DNA from: Aeromonas lusitana
Lineage (GTDB): Bacteria; Pseudomonadota; Gammaproteobacteria; Enterobacterales; Aeromonadaceae
Assembly: GCF_002812985.1 (NCBI RefSeq)
Contig: NZ_PGCP01000011.1
Coordinates: 1-64,000 of the forward strand
Direction of reading: 5' to 3'
DNA length: 64,000 nucleotides
Below the pieces are notes generated by a model. That model worked only from the letters and a program-made list of their open reading frames with translations. It ran no database searches and had not been told where the DNA came from. Of the stretch, positions 40,023-48,851 are shown in pieces. Numbering within the stretch: the stretch's first letter is position 1; each line of letters starts with the position of its first letter. Both the position numbers and the translations under genes were made by a program.

Positions 40023-40975
40023 TGGGCGGCCCCCTTGGCGGTCATCTGAGTTGCCGGATCGGAGGGCTGATCCTCTTGCAAGGCGTCACTCAACAGAGCG
40101 GCGAAGCGGCGGGCGGCGAGCAGGCCACCGAAGCTCCAGACGGCGGACAGGTGCAGCACCTTACCCTGCTTCACCAGAGGAAGATGCTGCCACAGGCCCG
40201 GCTCCTGCAGCCGCTCACTCACCCCCACCGGGATAGGATCGACCACCACCAGCCGAGCCTCTGGAAGTGCCAGGAACTGTTCGAGACTGACCACGGAAAA
40301 GCCCCAGGCATTGGTCTCCCCCTGCCAGGCGTTGCGCAGCCCCAACCGATTCATCACCGCCTCGAACAGGCTGTGGCGGCCGAATACCCGCACATGGCGC
40401 TCGTCGATAAATTGCACCAGCAACAGGGGGGGGAGATCCGCAGGCAGTTGTGCCTTCATCTGCGCCAGATCCCGCTCCAGCGCGGCGAGCTGGCGCTCGG
40501 CCTCGGCGGTTTTGTTCACCAGGGCGGCGATTGTCAGGGTCGCCTCGTGCAGCCGCTGCCACAGATCCGCATCGGGTTCATAGAGGGCGATGGATTGCAC
40601 AGGTGCGATGCGGGACAGGGTGGGTTCCAGCGATGCCATCAGCGGCGAGATGAGGATGAGATCGGGTTTGAGCTCCGCCAGCAGCTCGCGGTTGGGCTGC
40701 ATCCGCAGGCCTATGTCTACCACCTCGGCGGGCAGCTTGGGCTCCCTCACCCAGGCGCGGTAGGACTCCACATCCCCCATGGCCAGCGGCGTGACGCCGA
40801 GAGCCAGCAGGGTTTCCGCTATGGTCCAGTCAACCGTCGCGATACGGGGCATCTGCTCAGTCCCCGCAGGCTTTCCGCTATCCAGCCCTGTAGCGACCGG
40901 CTTGGCCGGTTCGGCTTGCAGCAGCAGCGGCGCCAGCAAACAGCAGAGCCAGCCCATTTTCTTCAATAAACGCAT
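40019..40975 (-). CDS. fhuD: Fe3+-hydroxamate substrate-binding protein (FhuD)
   Basis: About 318 residues from MRLLKKMGWLCCLLAPLLLQ, a signal peptide cut near LQAEP. A type III solute-binding fold follows: IATVDWTIAETLLALGVTPLAMGDV, PNRELLAELKPDLILISP and LPLVKQGKVLHLSAVWSFGG. Delivers ferric siderophore to FhuB in the periplasm. An in-frame start at 41014 would overlap fhuC and lacks a signal peptide, so 40975 is chosen. Named by operon context and family. Confidence 0.92.
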   Translation of the reverse strand: MRLLKKMGWLCCLLAPLLLQAEPAKPVATGLDSGKPAGTEQMPRIATVDWTIAETLLALGVTPLAMGDVESYRAWVREPKLPAEVVDIGLRMQPNRELLAELKPDLILISPLMASLEPTLSRIAPVQSIALYEPDADLWQRLHEATLTIAALVNKTAEAERQLAALERDLAQMKAQLPADLPPLLLVQFIDERHVRVFGRHSLFEAVMNRLGLRNAWQGETNAWGFSVVSLEQFLALPEARLVVVDPIPVGVSERLQEPGLWQHLPLVKQGKVLHLSAVWSFGGLLAARRFAALLSDALQEDQPSDPATQMTAKGAAQ

Positions 40976-40988
40976 AGAGATGGCCCCG

Positions 40989-41753
40989 CTAGATGATGGC
41001 GATGGAGTGGGCATGGGCCGGATGACGCATCACCTCCATGGGAATGCCATAGATGTCCTGCAGGGTCTCGCTGGTCATGATGCGCGAAGGCTCACCGTGG
41101 ATCAGCAGGCGACCCGTATGCAGCGCCACCAGTTGATCGCAGAAGCGGGAGGCCATGTTGATGTCGTGGATGACGATGATGACCCCGAGGTTGAGCTGAC
41201 GGCTGAGCTGCTTGACCAGGGTCAGCACCTCCATCTGATGGGCCACGTCCAGGGCGGCCAGCGGCTCGTCCAGCAGGATGAAACGGCTCTCCTGGGCCAG
41301 CAGCATGGCGAGCCAGACCCGGCCCCGCTCACCGCCAGAGAGGGTGTCCACCAGCCGATCGGCGAAGGGCTCGGTGTGAGTGAGCTCGATGGCTTTTTCC
41401 ACCTGACGGTGATCTTCTTCCCGCATGCGGCCCAGCAGACCGCGCCAGGGGTAGCGCCCCATCTCCACCAGCTCGCGGCCAGTCAGGTTCTCGGCACTCG
41501 GCAGATGCTGGGGCAGGTAGGCGACCTGGCGGGCGAAGTCCCGGTTGCCCCAGTCGCTCAGCGGCTTGTCGTCGAACAGGATCTCGCCGCCGCTCATGGG
41601 CTGCTGGCGGGCCAGCAGCTTGAGCAGGGTGGATTTGCCTGAGCCATTGTGGCCGATGAGGCCATAGACCTGACCCTGCTCGAAGCGCAGGTCGGTGGGT
41701 TGCAGCAGCTGGCGGCCATTGACCGCAAAGCTGGCGGCTTTCATCTCAAACAT
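40989..41753 (-). CDS. fhuC: Fe3+-hydroxamate ABC ATPase (FhuC)
   Basis: 254 residues. Walker [17 protein letters not shown]-loop YLPQHLP, signature LSGGERGRVWLAMLLAQ, Walker B FILLDEPLAALDVAHQ, H-loop VIHDINMASRF. The MFEMKAA start at 41753 has SD AGGAACC. FepC/FhuC family. Lies between the exporter-type ABC gene (22 nt) and fhuD (13 nt). Confidence 0.95.
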   Translation of the reverse strand: MFEMKAASFAVNGRQLLQPTDLRFEQGQVYGLIGHNGSGKSTLLKLLARQQPMSGGEILFDDKPLSDWGNRDFARQVAYLPQHLPSAENLTGRELVEMGRYPWRGLLGRMREEDHRQVEKAIELTHTEPFADRLVDTLSGGERGRVWLAMLLAQESRFILLDEPLAALDVAHQMEVLTLVKQLSRQLNLGVIIVIHDINMASRFCDQLVALHTGRLLIHGEPSRIMTSETLQDIYGIPMEVMRHPAHAHSIAII

Positions 41754-41775
41754 AAGCGGTTCCTGTTGGCCGGGT

Positions 41776-43434
41776 TCAGACCGGCACCTCTGCATTCAAA
41801 TCGGTATCCAGATGGGCAACCGCATCCTGGCTGACCCGGGCACGTTGTTCGCCGGTCAGCTCGGTGAGTTGGCCCTGACGCATTTCCAGCAGGCGATCCG
41901 CCTGGGAGAAGTAGAGATCGTCGTGACTGATGGCGATCACCGTCTTGCCCATCTCTTTGAGCCGCGGCAGCAGCACCTGATAGAAGATGCGGCGGAACTG
42001 AGGATCCTGATCCGCGGCCCACTCGTCAAACAGCATAACCTCCCGCTGCTCCGCCAGGGCCAGCAGCAGGGCGACCCGCTTGCGCTGCCCCTGGGAGAGC
42101 TCGATGTTGGTGATGAAGTCACCCTCGATGCGAAGCTTGCTGCCCATCTGTAGCCGCTCCAGCCACTCTTCGATCAGGGCCTGCTTGGGCTCGGGCCCCA
42201 GCAGGTGCTGGAACAGGTGATAGTCGGTGAAGATGGCGGAGAAGAGCGCCAGATAGGCGTTGTGATCCACGATGGGCTCGCCATCCAGCAGGATCCGGCC
42301 CGAGACAGGCTGATAGAGGCCGGTCAGCAACATGGCCAGGGTCGACTTGCCGGAGCCGTTGCCACCGATAATGAAGATCTGCTCTCCCTTCTCAATGGTC
42401 AGATTGATGGGACCCACGGCAAAGCCGCCCTCCCCCTGATAGTGAAAGCTCACCTCCTCCAGCTGGATCCGCTGCCAGGCACGGGGGGCCGGCGGCAACG
42501 GGAAGGCGGGATCCGGCTCGGCCAGGGTCAGGGTAGCTATCTTGTCAAACGCCACCTGGGCGGCGATCAGGGTCGGCAAGGCGCCAATCCCCTGCAGCAA
42601 GGGGGTGCGCAGGAACAGCAGGGTCAGGGCGAAGGTTGCCGCCACATTGGTGTTGGCCCAGCCGAGGCCATTGGCCAGGAAGAACACCAGACCTATGGCC
42701 CCCAGCATCATGATATTCGACCAGTTCACCGCGCTCAGGTGATAGGTATCGGCGCTGATGACGTGACGGCGATAGTCCTGGGCATTGCGCTCATAGAGCT
42801 GGTGGTAGACGAAGTGAGCCCGCTCGCGGTTGAGCGCCAGCTCCTTGCTGCCGTCGATGATGGACTGGTAGTTCTGATAGAGCTTGTCTTCGGCCTGACG
42901 CATATGGGACAGGTGGCGATAGACATGATTCACCAGCAGCCAGCCCACCACCATGGTGAAGGTGACCCAGAGCGCAGTCACACCGAGCAGGGATGGGGAG
43001 AGCCAGCCGAGATAGAAAGTGGAGCCAAGAGTGAGCACCAGCCCCTGCACCAGCTCGGGCAGGCGTACGAAGGCAATAGTGATCTGGCCTATGTCGCTGG
43101 AGAGGGAGGCCAGCAGCGGCCCCTGCCCTATCTGGCGAATGCGCGCGACGTCGGTATCCAGCAGTTGCTTGAGCAGGCGGCCGCGCAGGTGATAGACGAA
43201 ATGATGACCGAGCGTGGTCAGCGCCAGCTGGGAGCCGAGGGTAATGACCAGCAGCAGGATAATGAGGCCGATCAGCTGGCCAAGCACCGGCAACGGCTCG
43301 CCAACGGATTCGATAAGCGATTGATTGATAAAGGCGATAACACCTATCCCACTCACGGCACTGAGCAGACTGAGCAGGGTAATGAGGATGAAGGGCCAAC
43401 GGTATTGGCGGTAAACGAGTGACAAGAGTTCCAT
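41776..43434 (-). CDS. Exporter-type ABC protein, SyrD/YojI family
   Basis: 552 residues. N-terminal membrane domain with six helices (about 15-300), then an ABC ATPase with [16 protein letters not shown], signature [18 protein letters not shown], Walker [18 protein letters not shown] and ISHDDLYF. E. coli YojI exports microcin J25, and related PvdE/SyrD proteins move cyclic peptides or siderophore precursors. Here it sits inside a siderophore uptake operon between the receptor and fhuC, so a role in handling siderophore or its iron-free form is possible but inferred. The linker to the receptor carries a hairpin. Confidence 0.92.
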   Translation of the reverse strand: MELLSLVYRQYRWPFILITLLSLLSAVSGIGVIAFINQSLIESVGEPLPVLGQLIGLIILLLVITLGSQLALTTLGHHFVYHLRGRLLKQLLDTDVARIRQIGQGPLLASLSSDIGQITIAFVRLPELVQGLVLTLGSTFYLGWLSPSLLGVTALWVTFTMVVGWLLVNHVYRHLSHMRQAEDKLYQNYQSIIDGSKELALNRERAHFVYHQLYERNAQDYRRHVISADTYHLSAVNWSNIMMLGAIGLVFFLANGLGWANTNVAATFALTLLFLRTPLLQGIGALPTLIAAQVAFDKIATLTLAEPDPAFPLPPAPRAWQRIQLEEVSFHYQGEGGFAVGPINLTIEKGEQIFIIGGNGSGKSTLAMLLTGLYQPVSGRILLDGEPIVDHNAYLALFSAIFTDYHLFQHLLGPEPKQALIEEWLERLQMGSKLRIEGDFITNIELSQGQRKRVALLLALAEQREVMLFDEWAADQDPQFRRIFYQVLLPRLKEMGKTVIAISHDDLYFSQADRLLEMRQGQLTELTGEQRARVSQDAVAHLDTDLNAEVPV

Positions 43435-43460
43435 GACAGGCCTGTGTACAAAAAGAAGGA

Positions 43461-43484
43461 GGGCGGGAGCTAATGCTCCCGCCC
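43461..43484 (-). terminator. Hairpin between siderophore receptor and ABC genes
   Basis: GGGCGGGAGC - ATTA - GCTCCCGCCC on the minus strand, a 10-bp GC-rich stem, followed by TCCTTCTTTTT. It could terminate part of the transcripts after the receptor and so give more receptor than transporter. Confidence 0.65.
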
Positions 43485-43494
43485 GGCCTGTATC

Positions 43495-45606
43495 TTACCA
43501 GCGGTAGTTGACGGTGCCGACTATGCTGCGCGGCTCACCGTAGTAGCAGTAGTAGTCACAGCTCGCCACATAGGTGTCGTCCAGCAGGTTGGTGACGTTG
43601 ATCTGGGCACGCCAGTTCTTGGCAAAGTCATACCCGATCATCGCATCCCACACGGTCTGGGCTGGCACTTCGGCGGAACCATAGATGGGGTTGTAGTTCG
43701 CATCCACGGCGCCTATGCCGACACTGGAGCCGATGTAACGCACCCCGGTACCCACTTCCAGACCGGAAACCGGACCCTGTTGCACCTTGTAGTTGCCCCA
43801 GAAGGAGGCTTGGTGGCGCGGGATCAGACTGGCGCGGCGATCGCCATCACCTGTGTCGTTGGTCTTGGCATCGGTGTAGGTATAGGCAGCGGTCAGGCGC
43901 AGCGCTTCGGTGGCCTGCACGCTCCCTTCCAGCTCGACCCCCTGGGAGGTCACTTTACCCGCCTGGGTCTGCTGGCCCGAACCGGTGGAGACCAGGGAGT
44001 TGGTCTGCTCCAGATCGAACAGCGCCAGGTTGATGTAGCCATCGAGGAAGCTCGGCGCGTACTTGATGCCGGTCTCATACAGCTTGCCTTCCAGCGGCTT
44101 GTAGGAATTCTTGGTGTTCGGATCGATACCCGGCAGCACTTCGAACGACTCAGCATAGGCGAAGTACGGGGAGAGGCCGTTGTCGGCCAGGTACATCAGG
44201 CTGCCGGAGAGCGAGAGGTTGTCGTCATACTGCTTCTCGTTCTTGCTGGTGGCTTCGCTGATGTTGTGGGTCTCCACATAGTCAAAACGACCACCCGCGG
44301 TCAGCAACCAGCGATCGTCCCAGCGGATCTGGTGCTGGGCATAGAGGCCACTCTGGCCCTTGGTGTTCTTCTGATAGGTCGCAGTGGACTCATCAAAGCC
44401 TGGGAAGCCGCTGTAATCCGGGTGCATGGTATCGATGGAGCCCATGCCGTAGTTGTCAGCCTCGACCCCTTCGTTCACGTGGCGTTGCAGATCGATCCCC
44501 ATCAGCAGGGTCTGCTCGGTGCGATCCGTGTTCCAGTAACCCACCAGTTGGTTGTCCATGGTGGCACTCTTGGTGTCCCCATCACGGTAAACCAGACCAC
44601 GGTAGGCGGTAGTGCCCTCGTAAGTCGGGAAGATATAGGTCTGACGCAGCAGCAGATCGTTGTAGTTGAAGCGGACGTTCTGCTTGAACTCCCAGGTGTT
44701 GTTGATCTGGTGAGCCAGCTCATAACCGGCGGAGATCTGGGTGTTGCGGTTGCGATCGTAACCCGGCTGACTCAGGTTGGTGCTGGGATCGATCTGGCCG
44801 CCTTCGGTATTGAGGGTGCCATAGACAGGGAAGAAGCCATTGGTGGGCACACCTTCGTCGTGCAGGAAGCTGGCCAGCAGGGTGAGGCTGGTGCGATCCG
44901 AGATATCCAGGGTCACGCTCGGCGCCAGGTAGGCACGCTCGTTATAGGTGCCATCCAGCACGCCATCCCGCTCTTTATAGAGAGCAACCATGCGATAGCG
45001 GCTGTTGTCGGTCAGATCGTCAGAGAAATCGACCCCGACCTGACGCAGATCCCGGCTGCCCAGTTGCAGATTGACCAGGCCTTGCGGGGTCGCGGTCGGA
45101 CGCTTGCTGATGGAGTTGATCACGCCACCGGGAGGCGCCTCACCATAGAGAATGGAGGCTGGGCCCTTGAGCACTTCCACGCTCTCGAGACCAAAGGGCT
45201 CTGGGGTCCACACGTAGTAACCCGTGCTGAACAGACGGTTGCCATCAAGGTATTGGGCGGCATCGAAGCCACGTACCTTGAACCAGTCGGTGTTGTTGTC
45301 AGAACCATAGAGACCGGCGAGGACGCCTGAACGGTAACGCAGGGATTCATCCAGCTGCTGGACGGCGTGCTGATCCATCTCTTCGCGATTGACCACGGAG
45401 ACGGCACGCGGGGTCTCGGCCATGGGCACTTCGACCTTCATGGCGGTACCCGTAACTACCATGGTTTCGCTGGCCTTGGGCAGCTCTTTTTCGGTTTGTT
45501 CCGCAGCCAGCACCGGCAGGCTGGCCAGCAAACAGGAGAGCGGCAGCAGTCGCTGAGCAACTCTCTTTTGCATCACTGCATTGGGGGTATTTTTTTGCGC
45601 AATCAT
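43495..45606 (-). CDS. TonB-dependent siderophore receptor (FhuA/FoxA-like)
   Basis: About 703 residues. An N-terminal signal region ends at LPVLAAEQ. The TonB box is close to ETMVVTG, and the plug domain is about 45-190 with NTDWFKVRGFDAAQYLDG and GEAPPGGVINSISKRPT. A 22-strand barrel follows, with the C-terminal part NVTNLLDDTYVASCDYYCYYG and the terminal VNYRW with aromatic end. The Cys pair and YYGEPR are typical of ferrichrome/ferrioxamine receptors. The ATG at 45606 was chosen; an ATG at 45573 is also possible. First gene of the operon behind a Fur-like site. The exact siderophore is not determined. Confidence 0.93.
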   Translation of the reverse strand: MIAQKNTPNAVMQKRVAQRLLPLSCLLASLPVLAAEQTEKELPKASETMVVTGTAMKVEVPMAETPRAVSVVNREEMDQHAVQQLDESLRYRSGVLAGLYGSDNNTDWFKVRGFDAAQYLDGNRLFSTGYYVWTPEPFGLESVEVLKGPASILYGEAPPGGVINSISKRPTATPQGLVNLQLGSRDLRQVGVDFSDDLTDNSRYRMVALYKERDGVLDGTYNERAYLAPSVTLDISDRTSLTLLASFLHDEGVPTNGFFPVYGTLNTEGGQIDPSTNLSQPGYDRNRNTQISAGYELAHQINNTWEFKQNVRFNYNDLLLRQTYIFPTYEGTTAYRGLVYRDGDTKSATMDNQLVGYWNTDRTEQTLLMGIDLQRHVNEGVEADNYGMGSIDTMHPDYSGFPGFDESTATYQKNTKGQSGLYAQHQIRWDDRWLLTAGGRFDYVETHNISEATSKNEKQYDDNLSLSGSLMYLADNGLSPYFAYAESFEVLPGIDPNTKNSYKPLEGKLYETGIKYAPSFLDGYINLALFDLEQTNSLVSTGSGQQTQAGKVTSQGVELEGSVQATEALRLTAAYTYTDAKTNDTGDGDRRASLIPRHQASFWGNYKVQQGPVSGLEVGTGVRYIGSSVGIGAVDANYNPIYGSAEVPAQTVWDAMIGYDFAKNWRAQINVTNLLDDTYVASCDYYCYYGEPRSIVGTVNYRW

Positions 45607-45745
45607 ATTAAGTGTCTCAAATATCAATGAGTTATATTTTGGTTTCTTATTATGGGCGCCCAATCCTGCCGGTTTGCCCGACTCCTTAGGCGAATAAAGC
45701 ATCATTATGCTACTACAGGAGCCATGATCGAATCGATTCAATAAT

Positions 45746-45760
45746 TGCTAATCATTTGCA
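45746..45760. promoter_or_regulatory. Fur-box-like site of the siderophore operon
   Basis: TGCTAATCATTTGCA fits the 7-1-7 Fur pattern TGATAAT-N-ATTATCA at 11 of 14 positions and is itself a near-perfect inverted repeat. It lies about 140 bp before the receptor ATG. Iron repression of this operon is expected from the family. Confidence 0.55.
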
Positions 45761-45902
45761 TCTAGATTGTTACCCAACGTATCAACACGCCGTTTTTTGA
45801 GCGTCAGGACTCATTCGTTTAGCAAGAAAAAGAGATACGCTCGGCAGAGGATCAAAAAAGGCGCTCGATCCCGTCTTTACCCTGAAAATTCCGAAAGGAT
45901 CC

Positions 45903-45934
45903 TTATCCCCAAGCTTTATCCATATTTATCCACA
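45903..45934. promoter_or_regulatory. DnaA-box cluster upstream of mioC
   Basis: TTATCCCCA (45903-45911), TTATCCATA (45916-45924) and the perfect consensus TTATCCACA (45926-45934), all in the same orientation within 32 bp, 58 bp before mioC. E. coli mioC is also repressed by DnaA at a box in its promoter. Confidence 0.75.
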
Positions 45935-45991
45935 TCCTTTGGCGGTAGAATCCCGGCTCCGCACTTTCCGCGTTTTTTCAGGATCCATTCC

Positions 45992-46441
45992 ATGGCCAAA
46001 CTCAATCTCGTCGTCGGCTCCATGCTGGGCGCCGCCGAATATGTCGCAGATCATGTCGCCAGCCTGCTGGAACAGGCGGGGCATCAGCCGAAGATCCACA
46101 ACCCGGCAAGCCTTGCCGAGGTGCTGGCCGAGCCGGATGCCATCCTGCTGGTGATCACCTCCACCCATGGTGCCGGCGATATTCCCGACAACCTGCTGCC
46201 CTTCGCCAAGGATCTTGCCGACCAGCAGCCGGATCTTAATGCCTTGAAATACGGGGTGATTGCACTGGGTGACAGCAGTTATGACACCTTCTGCCAGGGC
46301 GGCAGAACCCTGGATCGGCTGCTGGCCGAGTGCGGCGCCAGCCGGATAGGGGATCGTCTCGACATCGATGTGACCCAGCATGAGATCCCGGAAGATGCGG
46401 CAGAAGCCTGGATCCATGACTGGATGGCATTGATCGCCTGA
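45992..46441 (+). CDS. mioC: Flavodoxin-like protein MioC
   Basis: 149 residues (147 in E. coli). FMN-binding flavodoxin fold: LVVGSMLGAAEYVADHVA, the FMN phosphate loop region, VITSTHGAGDIPDNLLPF and GVIALGDSSYDTFCQGGR. Implicated in biotin synthase electron transfer. Transcription towards oriC is a classical feature of this locus. It ends directly at oriC. The ATG at 45992 matches the E. coli start; the frame is open further upstream but crosses the DnaA boxes. Confidence 0.96.
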   Translation: MAKLNLVVGSMLGAAEYVADHVASLLEQAGHQPKIHNPASLAEVLAEPDAILLVITSTHGAGDIPDNLLPFAKDLADQQPDLNALKYGVIALGDSSYDTFCQGGRTLDRLLAECGASRIGDRLDIDVTQHEIPEDAAEAWIHDWMALIA

Positions 46442-46570
46442 TCAGGGCGGGGGGATCCGCGCAAACAACCCAGATCTCCCCGCTTATCCCCAGATCCCTA
46501 TCCACCAGGTTATTAACAGGCAAGCCTGAATGGGGCTTTTCGTAGGTAAATGGAAAATTGCCGGATCCGC

Positions 46571-46579
46571 TGTGCATAA
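46571..46579 (-). promoter_or_regulatory. DnaA box (TTATGCACA)
   Basis: TGTGCATAA on the plus strand is a perfect match to TTATNCACA on the minus strand. Confidence 0.85.
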
Positions 46580-46643
46580 CCATAGGGTTAACCGCTGTAA
46601 AACCTATAGTTATCCATGTATGAGATCCATATCAATGATGCGA

Positions 46644-46652
46644 TGTGGATAA
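46644..46652 (-). promoter_or_regulatory. DnaA box (TTATCCACA)
   Basis: TGTGGATAA on the plus strand is the strongest consensus box on the minus strand. Confidence 0.88.
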
Positions 46653-46694
46653 AATGGCGACTTATCCCCCCCTTCAGGGCCCTGGGATCCAAGC

Positions 46695-46703
46695 TTTTCC
46701 ACA
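46695..46703 (+). promoter_or_regulatory. DnaA box (TTTTCCACA)
   Basis: Fits the relaxed consensus TTWTNCACA. Confidence 0.75.
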
Positions 46704-46749
46704 AGCTGGGATCGCCTCTAACCAGATGATCTTTATGATCAAAAAGTGC

Positions 46750-46758
46750 TTATCAACA
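46750..46758 (+). promoter_or_regulatory. DnaA box next to the unwinding element (TTATCAACA)
   Basis: One mismatch to TTATCCACA, 13 bp from the first AT-rich 13-mer. In E. coli box R1 holds this place. Confidence 0.7.
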
Positions 46759-46771
46759 GAAACGGCGGATC

Positions 46772-46822
46772 CTAATAAAAGATCCAATAAAAGATCGATC
46801 TAAAGATCCTTAAGATCTATTT
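46772..46822. other. DNA unwinding element with three 13-mers
   Basis: 13-mers start at 46772, 46784 and 46796, exactly 12 bp apart. On the minus strand they read GATCTTTTATTAG, GATCTTTTATTGG and GATCTTTAGATCG. The E. coli consensus is GATCTNTTNTTTT. A further AT-rich stretch with GATC continues to 46822. Confidence 0.85.
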
Positions 46823-46859
46823 AACGGATCCTTCATCCATACTGATCCTGAAGTAGACG

Positions 46860-46888
46860 TTCCCCTCTGGATGCTAAACAGATAGAAT
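46860..46888 (+). promoter_or_regulatory. Possible mnmG promoter
   Basis: TAGAAT (46883-46888) with a weak TTCCCC 17 bp upstream, followed by a GC-rich GATCCGCCC discriminator. Transcription here would pass away from oriC. Confidence 0.35.
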
Positions 46889-46949
46889 GATCCGCCCTTC
46901 AGACCAGGCAAATAACGATCTTCAGGCGTGCAGATCAAGGTGATCCCCA

Positions 46950-48839
46950 ATGCAATACCATGAACAATTTGATGTGATCGTCGTCGGTGGCGGTCACGCA
47001 GGCACCGAAGCAGCAACAGCGTCCGCCCGTATGGGCCTAAATACCCTGTTGCTGACCCACAACATAGATACGCTGGGGCACATGTCCTGCAATCCAGCGA
47101 TCGGCGGGATCGGCAAGGGACACCTGGTCAAGGAAGTTGACGCCCTGGGTGGGATCATGGCGCAAGCCATCGATCTCGGCGGGATCCAGTTCCGCACCCT
47201 GAACTCCTCCAAAGGACCGGCTGTGCGCGCTACCCGTGCCCAGGCGGATCGTCTGTTATACAAGGCCGTGGTACGCCAGACCCTGGAGAACTACCCGAAC
47301 CTGAAGATCTTCCAGCAAGCCTGTGACGATCTGATCATGGACGGGGATCGCGTCGCCGGTGTGGTGACCCAGAGCGGGATCCGTATCAGCGGCAAGACGG
47401 TCGTGCTGACCGTGGGCACCTTCCTGAACGGCTTGATCCACATCGGCATGGAAAACTACAAGGGTGGCCGCGCCGGGGATCCTCCCTCGATCGCCCTGGC
47501 ACAACGCCTGCGCGAGATGCCACTGCGGATCGATCGCCTCAAGACCGGCACGCCGCCGCGCATCGATGCCCGCACCGTCGATTTCTCCGTGATGCAACAG
47601 CAGCACGGTGACGATCCGCGCCCCGTCTTCTCCTTCATCAGCGATGCCAGCCAGCACCCACGTCAGGTGCCCTGCTACGTCACCCATACCAATGAGCAGA
47701 CCCACGAGGTGATCCGCAACAACCTGGATCGCAGCCCCATGTACGCCGGGGTGATCGAGGGGATCGGCCCCCGTTACTGCCCGTCGATCGAAGACAAGAT
47801 CACCCGTTTTGCCGACAAGACGGCGCACCAGATCTTCGTCGAGCCGGAAGGGCTGACCACCCACGAACTCTACCCGAACGGGATCTCCACCAGTCTGCCG
47901 TTCGACGTGCAGGTGCAGATCGTCCGCTCGATCCGTGGCTTCGAGAATGCCCATATCACTCGTCCCGGTTATGCCATCGAGTACGATTTCTTCGATCCGC
48001 GGGATCTCAAGGCCAACATGGAGAGCAAGTGCATCGAAAACCTGTTCTTCGCCGGCCAGATCAACGGCACCACCGGCTATGAAGAAGCGGCGGCTCAGGG
48101 ACTGATGGCGGGTTTGAACGCTGGTCTACGCGCTCAGGGCAAGGAGGCCTGGCATCCGCGTCGGGATCAGGCCTACATGGGCGTGATGATGGACGATCTC
48201 TCCACCTTGGGGACTCGCGAGCCGTATCGCATGTTCACCAGCCGCGCCGAATACCGCTTGCTGCTGCGGGAAGACAACGCGGATCTGCGCCTGACCGGCA
48301 TCGGCCGCGAACTCGGGTTGGTGGATGATAATCGCTGGAGCAAGTTCAACGCCAAGATGGAACTGGTCGAGCAGGAGCGCCAGCGCATGCGGTCGACCTG
48401 GATCCACCCGCAACACCCGTCCCTGGAAGCGGTCAATGCCCTGGTCAACACCCCGCTGACCCGCGAACAGAGCCTGGAAGAACTGCTGCGCCGCCCAGAG
48501 GTGACGTATGACGCCCTGATGGCCATTGAGGGGGTCGGTCCTGCCGTGGTGGACACCGCCGCCGCCGATCAGGTGGAGATCCAGATCAAGTACGCCGGTT
48601 ACATCGAGCGTCAACACGACGAGGTGGAGAAGCAGCTGCGCAACGAGAACACACTGTTGCCGCTGGACATGAACTACCGCGACGTGAACGGTCTCTCCAA
48701 CGAGGTGATCGCCAAGCTCAACGATGCCAAGCCGCAGACCATAGGTCAGGCCTCTCGCATCTCCGGCATCACCCCGGCCGCCATCTCCATTCTGCTGGTA
48801 CACCTGAAGAAGCACGGCCTGCTGCGCAAAACCGCCTGA
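46950..48839 (+). CDS. mnmG: tRNA modification enzyme MnmG (GidA)
   Basis: 629 residues, as in E. coli. An FAD-dependent partner of MnmE for wobble-uridine modification. N-terminal FAD motif [23 protein letters not shown], family signature [17 protein letters not shown], catalytic Cys in SCNPAIGG, CxxC-independent insertion and C-terminal helical domain ([16 protein letters not shown]). The coding sequence holds about 39 GATC sites, several times more than random, the densest part being the first 1.1 kb. First gene after oriC. Confidence 0.98.
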   Translation: MQYHEQFDVIVVGGGHAGTEAATASARMGLNTLLLTHNIDTLGHMSCNPAIGGIGKGHLVKEVDALGGIMAQAIDLGGIQFRTLNSSKGPAVRATRAQADRLLYKAVVRQTLENYPNLKIFQQACDDLIMDGDRVAGVVTQSGIRISGKTVVLTVGTFLNGLIHIGMENYKGGRAGDPPSIALAQRLREMPLRIDRLKTGTPPRIDARTVDFSVMQQQHGDDPRPVFSFISDASQHPRQVPCYVTHTNEQTHEVIRNNLDRSPMYAGVIEGIGPRYCPSIEDKITRFADKTAHQIFVEPEGLTTHELYPNGISTSLPFDVQVQIVRSIRGFENAHITRPGYAIEYDFFDPRDLKANMESKCIENLFFAGQINGTTGYEEAAAQGLMAGLNAGLRAQGKEAWHPRRDQAYMGVMMDDLSTLGTREPYRMFTSRAEYRLLLREDNADLRLTGIGRELGLVDDNRWSKFNAKMELVEQERQRMRSTWIHPQHPSLEAVNALVNTPLTREQSLEELLRRPEVTYDALMAIEGVGPAVVDTAAADQVEIQIKYAGYIERQHDEVEKQLRNENTLLPLDMNYRDVNGLSNEVIAKLNDAKPQTIGQASRISGITPAAISILLVHLKKHGLLRKTA

Positions 48840-48851
48840 GGATTCTCACCG

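Larger units (their letters stand above)
45607..45991. promoter_or_regulatory. Divergent control region siderophore operon / mioC
   Basis: 385 bp without a gene. The left half serves the receptor (Fur-box-like site at 45746-45760). The right half, next to mioC, holds a cluster of three DnaA-box sequences (45903-45934). No other structure was seen. Confidence 0.6.
46442..46949. other. Chromosomal replication origin oriC
   Basis: The 508-bp gap between mioC and mnmG, the E. coli position. It holds DnaA boxes at 46484, 46571, 46644, 46695 and 46750, an AT-rich unwinding element at 46772-46822, and about 21 GATC sites where two would be expected by chance. Box orientation changes across the region, and the unwinding element lies on the mnmG side as in E. 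coli. Confidence 0.95.

Noticed and set aside
41776-43434. Reading the exporter-type ABC gene as the siderophore import ATPase
   Set aside because: It has its own fused membrane domain of exporter type, and a separate fhuC follows directly.
44472-44486. TTCACGTGGCG in the receptor gene as a parS site
   Set aside because: Right half GGCG does not match GAAAC or GGAAC. Below the level of the four accepted sites.
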